Below, piece by piece: positions 1 to 9,011 of a stretch of DNA of 64,000 bases. The stretch is taken from contig LSRY02000035.1 of the NCBI GenBank assembly GCA_001643675.2, positions 992,001 through 1,056,000 on the forward strand. Direction: 5' to 3'. Position numbers and translations under genes: made by a program. The stretch comes from Monocercomonoides exilis (lineage: Eukaryota; Preaxostyla; Oxymonadida; Polymastigidae). The notes below the pieces were generated by a model. That model made no database searches. It saw nothing but the letters and a program-made list of their open reading frames with translations, and was not told the origin of the DNA. The stretch's first letter is position 1; each line of letters opens with the position of its first letter.

Positions 1-582
1 ATCGTGTAGAATCCATTCATGAAACTTGTCCCAAAAGAAACTCAGAATCAAATTAAAGGCTTCTTCGATACACACAATCAATCGTGCAAAGATTGCACAA
101 AAATGTTGAGAAATTACAAAAAGCAATCGTCTGTGCAACAAGATTCTCAAATTCGAGATGTTTGGATTTTTTTGTGAGTGCATGAATCTGGCTGCTATGT
201 GTCAACAAGTCAGCTCCAATTGGCATCTCAAAATCTCACAATATGATAATTTGATCACGAAACATTCAAAGTGAAAGGCATTTCCATGTGTAGAATACCC
301 AATGACGATTTAGAGAGATAAAAATATTGATTATCTTCCATCTTTGCCAGACTTTGTCTTTTTGCAAGAATGCACAAATAATCCCCCATTGCATATTGGA
401 ATTTTTCAGTAAAGAAATCCTTTTTTCGCTTGTGCTTCCATGTCTCATTCGTCTCTGGTTCTTTTTGAGAAACAAACTCGGTTTTGAATTGTGCATTTGC
501 TCTTCAGTTTGTATCTTTTTTTTTTTGGTTGATATTGGAGCAAAGCTGCATCTGGATCTCTTTTTGCTTCAACGTTAACAGA
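1..582. other. Left flank, no supported gene
   Basis: AT-rich sequence before the first transposon. Short open frames exist on both strands, but none shows a family signature strong enough to call. A minus-strand frame at 266-496 has a loose tryptophan spacing reminiscent of a SANT/Myb helix set, close to RRM then QWGII then WQRWK, but it lacks supporting context. Confidence 0.4.
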
Positions 583-584
583 TA

Positions 585-613
585 GGGTGATTTATTAACC
601 CGAATATTTTTTT
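585..613 (+). repeat. Left terminal inverted repeat of the pogo-like element
   Basis: 29 bases matching the reverse complement of 2597-2625 without mismatch. TA precedes it at 583-584. An inner copy of AACCCGAA follows in direct orientation at both ends. Confidence 0.95.
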
Positions 614-683
614 GAAAACCCGAATAAAAAATAAACAAATTTATTTTTGTGTATTGTGTATTGATTTCGTTTTTTTAAAAATA

Positions 684-2306
684 TTAATAATAAATATAAT
701 CAACAAGCTCTCGTTTCACAATTTTTCGAGTATTTCTTTCTTTTTTTTCATCATCAGAAAAATCATCATTTAAAATTTTCAATGGGTTGAATTTTCTTTT
801 TTTCGGTTTTTCATCTTCAAACAAAGCCTTTTCAATTTCTTCATTATCTTTTTCTTCATTTTTTGACTCTTTTCTTTCATCCTTTTCTTTTTTCCATTCT
901 ATTAAGAATTCTTCATCGGTAATTAATTTTCCAAAATAATCAAACCTTTTTGTTCTTTTCTTCAGAGTGACAGAAGGTTCTTTTGGTAGCTTCGCTAACA
1001 CTTCGTGCCACTGATGTGACAGTACTCCGCTCTTCGCAAATGATGATTTGATTGTGGAAGGCAACAAAGAAGTTTGTAAAGCTTGTGGAAGCACATCAGC
1101 TAGCGCTTCTCGTCGCAAAACAACAGAAGAAGAAGAAGGAGCTTCGTAATTGGCATTAATTGTTTTTTTAAAAACAGCAAATACGCCACGATCCAACGGC
1201 TGTGCGATGTGAGTGGTGTGGGGTACGAAGGTGACCACATCTATTGAAGAATCGGCGAACTTCTTCCACAAGTCAGGCTGCGCTCTCGAAGAATGAGAAT
1301 CAAGAAGGAGAAGGCAACGTTCATCATTCTTCTTCAAAGTTTCTCTTCTTTGTGTGATCCCTGGAAGCAACACATCTTCAGCATATTTGAGGAATAGCGC
1401 TTCAGTCATCCAGCCTTCATTTTCACCCCAAACATCTAACTGCGAACTCAGAACAAAACGCAGTTCATCTGGCAGTTTCCGACAAGGCCACAGAACGACG
1501 CTTTTTAGGGAGTAGCCATCAGCTGCAGCTGCAACGACGAGAGTTGCATTCGGCATGTTCATTGGTGTTTTGGAGAAACCGGCAGGCATGTCGGAAGGAT
1601 GGAAAACAAGAGTCGAGAAAGAATCAGAGAGTCGAAGAGAGGATTCATCAATATTAAAGATGAGAGAGTTAGAATAATGATGTTGATCATGAAGGTTTTG
1701 TAGAAGAGTGAAAAATGGAAGAAGAGTTTGTTGATTTGATGCGGAGAGCCTTTGGATGTCGACATTTCGAGGATGAGAAGCTTTGAGATCGGGGTTCCTT
1801 TTTGTGTATTGATAGGGATAGGTTTTTGAAATGTTGACTTCTTCATCTTCTTCGTCGAAGTCGTCTTTTTTCCTATCATTGATAACAGCGTTCATCTGAA
1901 TATATTAAAAATAGATAAATACAACAAATAAAAAACTGTGACAAACTAATTTCCTCATTTGTGCAGCGTTATAACTTGTCCCATTTTCACATTCGATTTT
2001 AAGCACACCAAATATAGTTTCCTTTTCTTCCTGATTGAATAATTCTGGTCTTCCATTCTTTCCAGCTTTTCTTCCTTTTTCCACAGCTGCAACTGCTCTA
2101 TCAATTGCCGAGCGAGTAAATTCCTTCATGTTCGCAGCATCAGCAACCCGAGCTTCTCCATTAGAAATAATCGTTGCAACACGTTCTAATCTACTTTCAA
2201 TATGTCGATATTGGAAGGATCTCATTAAACTTCTAATTTTCTTTAATCCTTGTTGTTTTTTGTTTTCCACAACACTCATTTTAAAATATTTTTTGGTTAT
2301 GATCAT
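684..2306 (-). CDS. Pogo-like DDE transposase, two exons
   Basis: Cuts and pastes its own element. Exon 1 (2306-1947) encodes a helix-turn-helix region (RSAIDRAVAAVEKG, GRPELFNQEEK) typical of the DNA-binding part of pogo/CENP-B-like transposases. Exon 2 (1895-684) encodes a DDE_1 catalytic domain with acidic residues in FNIDESS, LLLLDSHSSR and AQPLDRGVFAVFK; 35 residues separate the second and third Asp, as in DD35D enzymes. A 51-base intron (1946-1896, GTTTGT...TTCAG, phase 0) joins the QMRKL end of exon 1 directly to exon 2. The spliced product is about 523 residues; a second Met at 2279 (MSVVENKK) may be the real start. The C-terminus is acidic and Lys-rich. No internal stop is seen, so the gene looks intact. 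The splice is inferred from frame continuity and consensus. Confidence 0.88.
1896..1946 (-). other. Spliceosomal intron in the transposase gene
   Basis: 51 bases with GTTTGT donor and TTCAG acceptor. Removing it keeps frame and joins the DNA-binding exon to the catalytic exon. Without splicing the first frame stops 17 codons into the intron. Confidence 0.8.
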
Positions 2307-2596
2307 TTTTGATTTTTTAAAAAAAATTTTTTTTGAAATGAAAAAAAATCAAAAAAAATATTTCGATCAAATTCTAACTTAGTCAGCCCCGTTGCTATTA
2401 CCTAATCTCCTCAGGGGAGGCACCAATCAGAGATGGAGGAGCTAACCCCCCCATCTCCCCCCCCCCCATCAGAGATTAGGTATAGTAATTTGATCTTAAT
2501 TTCTGACTTCTGACTTTTCCTTATATACTCAAAACAATTAATAAAATATGAAAAGTGGGTTGATTAAACTTATTAATAAAAAAAATGTTCGGGTTA

Positions 2597-2625
2597 AAAA
2601 AAATATTCGGGTTAATAAATCACCC
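2597..2625 (-). repeat. Right terminal inverted repeat of the pogo-like element
   Basis: Perfect reverse complement of 585-613, followed by TA at 2626-2627. A homopolymer run just inside differs by one base from the left end. Confidence 0.95.
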
Positions 2626-2627
2626 TA

Positions 2628-4189
2628 ATTTGAGTTCGCCAGGAAATTGCTCTTCCTCTTTATGCATATTCATCAAAGAACACATATTCTCGCGTTGAAT
2701 GTGAAATTGCTTCAGATTTCTCGACAGATAGGACTCTTCCTGATTCACTTCTTTTTCTTTCTGATTTCCAATCATTCGCATTCGTAAAGGCCAACGGATT
2801 CATCTGTCTGTTTTTGTGATTTATCTTCATTGCATTCGCTCGCCTTTGTCTCTGAAATTGGACAGATTTCTTCCTTGCAGGCAAATGCCAAAAATCAATG
2901 AGTTTCATTCAGCGAAAAGAAGACTCAGACATTCAGATGAAAAATAACTGCTCTCGCCAATTCTTCATTCCAACCGCTTCAATCGCACAGCTTTTCATAA
3001 CGCTGCAGATTATTTGGGGGAAAAGAAATGTTCTTGTTCTTCTTTCTTTCCTTCACTGCATTTGAGATGAATAAATTTTGATTGTTTCCCAGCTTTCTTT
3101 TCATTCTCCTTGCCTGCATCAATCTCTTTCACAACATGTTTTTTCCCCTTGTTCTTATCTCTTTCCGTGCCTTTTCTTCTGCAGTCATCTTCTTGGGCTT
3201 TCCTCTGAATAATCTTTTCTTCATTTTGCTGCTTGGCTTGCGATTGAAATCATTCTTCTCGAGCATCGTTCAGTTCAGTATCTTTTGTACAGCATCTCTG
3301 TCGTTAAATAATTGCATCATTGTTGCGGAAGTTCTTTCTTTCCCTTTCTCATTCGCACACTCATGTGTTCTCTCTCTTTGAAGATTATTCGAAAAGCTTT
3401 GTAATTTTGACAAAAAGTGAATCACGTTGAGCAAAACCCATGTTAAGTCAAATAATAAAAACGGTTTTTCTGAATGACAAACTATTTTCAGTGTTGCTTC
3501 TCTTGATTTGATTTCTTTGCATCAGCCTATCAGCAAGTTTTATAGCTTTTCTATGAATTATTCCTTTTTCTGGTTTCCATCCCTCAAGTCTTCTTCTTTC
3601 TTCAAATGATGCAAGAAGTTAAGCGCAGAAAAAAATAGATGAAATTAAAGAATTATTAAATATTTCTCTCTCTCTCTCTCTTTAAGTATATTTTTTTGAT
3701 AATATAAATATCAGTGCTTCTTTCTAATTGTTGTACAACTCTGATTATCGCTTTGGTGTTTTAAAAATAATTGATGTCATTGGTTTAATAATTTCCAATT
3801 AACTTTTTTTGGTTCTTTGACCATTGTTGAAAACATTATTCATTGTGTGCTCAAAATGGTTGTCTTTTATGATAATGCAACACTTTTTGTTTTAATAATT
3901 TCATTCTTTTATATTCATCAACTATGTCATCAGAAAAAAACAGCTTTTGATCTGTTTCAGTGTATTTGTTGAACATCTTCCACTTTTTTTAAAAAAAACG
4001 GTTATCAAGTGCAATAATGATCTGCTTTTAATTTTCTAAAAAATTATTAACATTTTCGATGGAATCGTCTCCATGATTTAACTTCATTGTTTGAAAGCAA
4101 ATATCTGTGTGGATGTGTTTTGATCAAGTTGACAATTCAAGAAAGGTGTTACAAATGCAGCGTTAGGGGAAATGATTCATTCAACTCTT
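2628..4189. other. Gene-poor stretch with decayed charged coding sequence
   Basis: Minus-strand translation across about 2660-3400 gives Lys/Glu/Gln-rich segments broken by several stops and frame changes, which looks like an eroded charged or coiled-coil protein, family unknown. A (CT)n microsatellite lies near 3662-3682. From 3700 onward I see only AT-rich sequence. Confidence 0.4.
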
Positions 4190-5258
4190 ATGCAATGAGT
4201 GAAATACCCGGAACATGGTAAAAAACCAAGACTTTTTATTAAAATTCATATATCTCGACAAGTTTCAAAAATAAAATTATGATAATTCACACATTCATAC
4301 ATCAGTATTTAACACATATAATCATGTACAAATTTTTATTTATTGTGCTGTATTTATGAAGAAATAAATAATTATTATTTTTGATAATCTGACTTTTAAT
4401 GAATTTTTCTATTTCAACTAAACGATTCAATTCATCTTTTACACATGTAACTTATTTTCTCTTTGTTACAAACTGTTCGGATTATTTTTCATTTTTGGCA
4501 ATTTGCTATTTCTGACGGAATGAAAATCTGTCATTTTCAAAAAATCACAGTCAATGGGATACCTGAAAAAATATTTTTTGCAAAACACAAAAACGTCCAA
4601 GTGAATTTAACACATGCAATAATAAATATGATAGTTGTATTAAATTACTACATAGTTGAAATTTCAAATAATTCTATATTCATTTCATAAACAAAGATTG
4701 TTTTCATTACTGATGATTTTTAACGATCATTATCATTGAATTTTCTACCAAATTGCATTTTTTGAAATGAATATAGAATTATTTGAAATTTCAACTATGT
4801 AGTAATTTAATACAACTATCATATTTATTATTGCATGTGTTAAATTCACATGTATGCTTATGAGTTTGGAAAAAATATATTTTAAGTTATCACATTGACT
4901 GTGATTGTTTGAAAATGACAGATTTTCATTCAGTATTAACGAGCAAATTGTGGAAAATAAAAAATAACAAGAATTGTTTGTGACATAGAAAAAATAAGTT
5001 GTGTGTGTAAAAAATGAAATGAATCGTTTTATTAAAATAGAACTATTCATTAAAAGTCAAATTTTCAAAAATAAAAATTATTTATTTCTTCATAAATACA
5101 GCACAATAAATAAAAATTTGTACATGATTATATGTGTTAAATACTGATGTATGAATGTGTGAATTATTATAATTTAATTTTTTAAACTTGTCGAGATATA
5201 TGAATTTTAATAAAAAGTCTTGGTTTTTTACCATGTTCCGGGTATTTCACTCATTGTA
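4190..5258. repeat. Fold-back element: two ~0.5 kb inverted arms with a short loop
   Basis: The left arm (about 4190-4689) and right arm (about 4762-5258) are near-identical reverse complements separated by a loop of about 72 bases. The outer ends share CAATGAGTGAAATACCCGG. The two arms differ by scattered substitutions and small indels, so they have begun to diverge. The small open frames in each arm (for example 4463-4690 plus and 4745-5050 minus) encode the same peptide segment only because the arms are copies. No clear target duplication was found. It resembles fold-back or MITE-like DNA elements; the parent element is unknown. Confidence 0.9.
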
Positions 5259-5536
5259 TCGGCTTTTTTTTTTAACTGTACTGTGCTTTTGAGGGGCTTT
5301 CAATGAAAATGAAGTGAATGAAGATGGAAAATAAACCATCACAAAGAAAAGAAAAATTAACCGATCGGTTTACGAAAAATTGGGGTAAAGTGTAACATAT
5401 TGGGTCCAACTTTTTTTATAGAAAAAGCAACTTCCAAAGAATGTTTTGCTTGATTTTGTTCTCAGAATGATTAATTGTTGTTAAAAATGAGTGAATAATA
5501 TGTTTGTATTAAGAAAAAAAAATTAAATTGAAAAAT
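5259..5536. other. Spacer between fold-back element and transposase remnant
   Basis: AT-rich, with T and A homopolymer runs. No gene or repeat recognised. Confidence 0.5.
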
Positions 5537-6270
5537 TTATATTTTACAATTATCTGTGTAACTTGAAGCTGAAGAGCCATCACCAGCTCCTAAACTGTCA
5601 CTGTCAGTTTCTCCACTTGACGAATTTGCATCTTCAATTATATCATCCAAATCCGCAACATCTGATGTTACATCTTCGGTATCATCTTCTTCTTGTATTT
5701 TCAGAGGCTCGAATTGATTAATCATTCCGACTAATTGAATAAAATCAACTTTAAAGACACTTATAACATGAAAGTTGACAGATAATCTTGTAGAAACTTA
5801 CGGCGAAACACCGATTTTGAAAAAAATGATCTCATTTCGTTCTGCATCGCTTCAACTGTATTCGTACAAGCCCTTGTGATTAGATCTCTAAAGTTTTTTT
5901 TATGTGAAACAATTTTGCGTTCTTAACCAAAATCCGATTACACTTTTTGTGGAACCCACTCGTCACTCATAATTGTTAATCCTTTTATTATGTGTGCTTA
6001 AATTATTGGGAGCAAATGTTTTCTTTTTCTCGATTTTACAATCCAAATCATTTTTTTCTGAACTGTTCCATCCATTTTCCTCTCAATTGCTCCAAAAACA
6101 CATTGCTTCCGTTTAGAGCGACCTCTTTTGCACTTTCTTCTCCTCAAAATGGCTTCATCGATTTCAAAGACGATTCCAGGTCCCCTAAAATTATTGGATG
6201 CTCAATCAAGAAATTTATTCATGAGACACGACAAATACTGTACCATTAACCAACTCTGTTATATGATAAA
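5537..6270 (-). pseudogene. Dead Merlin/IS1595 (ISXO2-like) transposase remnant
   Basis: Minus-strand translation recovers an ISXO2-like DDE domain in fragments: GPGIVFEIDEAILRRRKCKR (first Asp), FGAIERKMDGT, HIIKGLTIMSDEWVPQ (second Asp), and SHKKNFRDLITRACTNTVEA, which matches the conserved end of the domain where the final Glu sits. The reading is interrupted by in-frame stops (one right after the LLPII segment) and by frame changes. An acidic tail (5537-5725) follows and ends in a GAGDGSSASS segment that closely resembles the tail of the second copy at 51.6-52.4 kb. This family makes cut-and-paste transposases; this copy cannot make one. Terminal repeats were not identified. Confidence 0.8.
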
Positions 6271-6287
6271 TCCAATAGATTCTTTGA

Positions 6288-6289
<2 letters not shown>

Positions 6290-6326
<37 letters not shown>
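6290..6326 (+). repeat. Poly(T) tract, 37 bases
   Basis: Uninterrupted T run next to the Merlin-like remnant. It could be a replication-slippage homopolymer or the trace of a poly(A) tail on the minus strand. Confidence 0.9.
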
Positions 6327-6327
<1 letters not shown>

Positions 6328-7278
6328 GTATCCCTAAGGAGAAATAAAGAATCAACAGCAGAATCTTTCCTAACCCTATTTTATTTAGCTTGAAAACTGA
6401 TGTTTAAAACAAAGATTTTTTCGATTTACATTTTTTTGCATTTCTAATATGATGCATTTCCACCATTTTTGATGCACGAAAAAAATACTCTGTCTTTTCT
6501 GCAAAATGGCTTTTTCCCTTGTTAAATATGTTCAAAAAACCAATTCCAAGAATCGTTTTTCGAGAAAAATTGAGATTGAAGCTCAAAGACTGACATAGAA
6601 AAATATCAAAGATTTCGATCACAACGTTGACAATGATCTAAACCCATAATTTAAAATAGTTTTTTTAAATAAATCTTTATTGAGAAAACTAAGAAATGAA
6701 ACACATAAAATTGTTTTATATTAACTTATCAATCAGTTGAAAATTATAAGGTTCAATTTTATTGAGAAAATTCGGTACCCAATTTGTTTCATCTTACCAA
6801 ATTGCGAAAAGAAAAAGTCAAAGATTGCGTTATTTGAATTTGTGTGAAATTTGATCATTTGTTTGAGTCATCTTCAGACTTCTCTGATTATTAAGAAAAT
6901 TACTTGTGAAGCCAAAATTCTTTCTAAGTACCAAAAAAGAAATAACTCTGTCGCGACTCTTTTAAGATAAAGTATACAACCTTGTTATCATGTGGAATGA
7001 ATTCACAAAAATAAATCAGAATGAGCTTTAGGTTTTCATTATTTCTTTAATAAAGAGTTTGAAAACAGAAAGCAGTCATAAAATTTTGTTTGATGCTTCA
7101 AAAACAAAAAACTTAAAAAAAACATTAAGAAAAAAAAAAATCAATAGAAAATCTGCTAAAACTGCAAACAATCAACATTGCCCGTAGGAAGGTGAAAATC
7201 TTTAATTTCAAAAAATGAATAAAAAAGATTTTCAAATAAGAAAATGAATAGTAATTCTTTGCAATTAAAATATTTGTA
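6327..7278. other. Intergenic, AT-rich
   Basis: No gene supported. A 72-codon minus frame at 6404-6622 lacks family features. The last part is the 3' flank of the Ser-rich gene. Confidence 0.5.
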
Positions 7279-8940
7279 TCATGCTTGAAACAGAGATTGA
7301 TACCATTTTACAGGGTCGAATGAAAGATGAACCGATGTTGCACTTGAAGTTGAAGAAGCAGAGGGAAATGAAGATGTTGAAGGTGAAAGCTGTTCAGATT
7401 TTTCATGTTTTGCTTTTGAAGTGACTGAAAAATGCAAATCTTCCTGCAACAGAGATGGATAAAGTTGAATCGAAGGAGCAGAAGATTCTGAAGAAGGCAT
7501 TGAACGATTCGAAAGTATGTTTGCTTCATTTGTAAGTTCATCTGATGGATTCAATGAATTGAAATGAAGTGAAGAAACTTTTGAAGTAGAAGATGATAAT
7601 GAAAAGGAAGTAGGAGGAGGAGGAGAAGATGTTGATAATGTTTGCGCATTTTTTTCGTTTATGACTGTTTCTTTTTCTGACTTTTCTTTTGTTGGACCAG
7701 CGCTTTTCATCGCCAAAGATCTCATTTTGGTTTTGTCATATTTTTCTTTCATATTTTCAGCCTCTTTGATTTTAGTATCCTTTTCTTTGGATATTCTGTT
7801 CATGGAAGATGAAACTGCAGCGATGGAGCGTTGAACAGAGGAAGACATTGAATCCGAAGAAGAGAATGATTCTGATGAGAGATCATCACGAATAACCGTA
7901 TGATTCCGTTTTGAGGAAGCTTTGTGATGAGATTGATATGCTGCAAGTTCTGGTGAAGTGGAGGATAATATGGAAGAGGATCGAGAAGAGCAAGAAGAAC
8001 TCCTCGAAGAAGAATCTGAAAAACTTTGTTCAGATATTTCATCAACAGTCTTTTCCGAATCAGTAAAAGACGTCCATGAAGATTCCGATCTCAGCGATTC
8101 AAGAGGAGATGAAGACGTGAATGAGTCATATTCACGCGAATCCTCAATGCTCCGATCCTCCTCTCCCATCCCTGAACTAGATGAAGAAGAAGCAAATGAA
8201 TCAATGTCAGAGTCAAAAGAAGAATCTGCAGAAACTTTCTTTTTTCTAGTCATTCTTCTTTTTTTCATTGATTTTGTCTTCTTATTCTCTATTCTCAACG
8301 AAGATCTTTTTCCTTGTTCACTTTTTCTCTGATTTTTCTTCTTCAACATATTTTTTGATTCTTCAATTCTTTCTGACTCTTCTTCTTCATTACTTTTAAC
8401 AGCATCTATATCTTCATCTGATTGCTCATCGTCGTCTGCCATTATTATGTATCTTCGATTGTTAGAAAGAAAATCTTTAACAATATCTTGAGATTTCATA
8501 TCAACAGCAGCCATCTTTTCAACGCGATGATGGACACGAATTAATAATCTTTGATCCCTTGTAAGTGTTCTTTTTCTTCGTTGAATGGACCCAGTTGGAA
8601 GCGGCTTTGGAGCAACAAAAGGAATTATAGTATATTTCTTTCCTCCTGAGATTCCACGTGGCTTATAATTCGGTGATTTGTAGTGGGTCTTAAATAATCT
8701 TCCAGCAATAAGCTGTCTTGGATTTTTAGCATATGGATCGTCTCCCATCCGAACAACAATTGGAGTTCCATCAGCTCCGATTTTATAAATAAATTGATGA
8801 TCCTGAGTCGGAGTTCGCGCAAATAGCATCCAGCTTGAAACGTCTTCATTAGGTTTATCATCCTTTTTAATATTTTCTTTTTCTGTTTCTGTCATTTTGT
8901 CATGGTTTAATATTTTTTCTGATCTTAACAAATTTGCCAT
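7279..8940 (-). CDS. Hypothetical Ser/Glu-rich protein, 553 residues
   Basis: I do not recognise the family. The first 150 residues are the ordered part: hydrophobic and basic patches including WMLFARTPTQDHQFIYKIG, DGTPIVVRMGDDPYAKNPRQ and PKPLPTGSIQRRKRTLTRDQ. The rest is low complexity: acidic runs (DDDEQSDEDID), lysine/arginine-rich nuclear-signal-like stretches (KKTKSMKKRRMTRKKK), then long Ser-rich tracts. The composition suggests a phosphorylated, largely disordered, perhaps nuclear protein; this is inference. The ATG at 8940 is the first Met of the frame. Only 71 bases separate it from the divergent WNK-like gene, so both probably share a promoter region. No intron is needed. No signal peptide or membrane segment is seen. 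Confidence 0.75.
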   Translation of the reverse strand: MANLLRSEKILNHDKMTETEKENIKKDDKPNEDVSSWMLFARTPTQDHQFIYKIGADGTPIVVRMGDDPYAKNPRQLIAGRLFKTHYKSPNYKPRGISGGKKYTIIPFVAPKPLPTGSIQRRKRTLTRDQRLLIRVHHRVEKMAAVDMKSQDIVKDFLSNNRRYIIMADDDEQSDEDIDAVKSNEEEESERIEESKNMLKKKNQRKSEQGKRSSLRIENKKTKSMKKRRMTRKKKVSADSSFDSDIDSFASSSSSSGMGEEDRSIEDSREYDSFTSSSPLESLRSESSWTSFTDSEKTVDEISEQSFSDSSSRSSSCSSRSSSILSSTSPELAAYQSHHKASSKRNHTVIRDDLSSESFSSSDSMSSSVQRSIAAVSSSMNRISKEKDTKIKEAENMKEKYDKTKMRSLAMKSAGPTKEKSEKETVINEKNAQTLSTSSPPPPTSFSLSSSTSKVSSLHFNSLNPSDELTNEANILSNRSMPSSESSAPSIQLYPSLLQEDLHFSVTSKAKHEKSEQLSPSTSSFPSASSTSSATSVHLSFDPVKWYQSLFQA

Positions 8941-9011
8941 TATTAATTTTCATTCATTGAAAATTGGATATTTGAGATCATTTGTCAATATACAATCTCG
9001 CAAACTTGGCC
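8941..9011. promoter_or_regulatory. Short divergent intergenic region (candidate bidirectional promoter)
   Basis: 71 bases lie between the start codons of the Ser-rich gene (minus) and the WNK-like kinase (plus). Both initiation regions must lie here or within coding sequence. No specific motif is claimed. Confidence 0.55.

Larger units (their letters stand above)
585..2625 (-). mobile_element. Pogo-like (Tc1/mariner superfamily) DNA transposon, structurally complete
   Basis: The element is 2041 bases. Its ends are perfect 29-base inverted repeats starting GGGTGATTTATTAACCCG (585-613 and 2597-2625). Each end is flanked by TA (583-584 and 2626-2627), the duplicated target of Tc1/mariner-type elements. 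Inside is one minus-strand transposase gene with a single intron. Close to the right end lies a C-rich segment (about 2385-2490) holding an imperfect inverted repeat around CCTAATCTC, possibly a subterminal binding site or a small insertion. Identical ends and an open transposase indicate recent activity in this lineage; mobility itself is inferred. Confidence 0.93.

Noticed and set aside
2035-2382. Plus-strand ORF of 115 residues
   Set aside because: Antisense to the transposase DNA-binding exon.
3082-3381. Plus-strand ORF of 99 residues rich in Phe/Leu/Ser
   Set aside because: It is the antisense of a Lys/Glu-rich eroded segment; no signal or domain.
4463-5050. Two ORFs with the same peptide segment in opposite orientation
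   Set aside because: They are identical only because they lie in the arms of an inverted repeat; composition is AT-driven.
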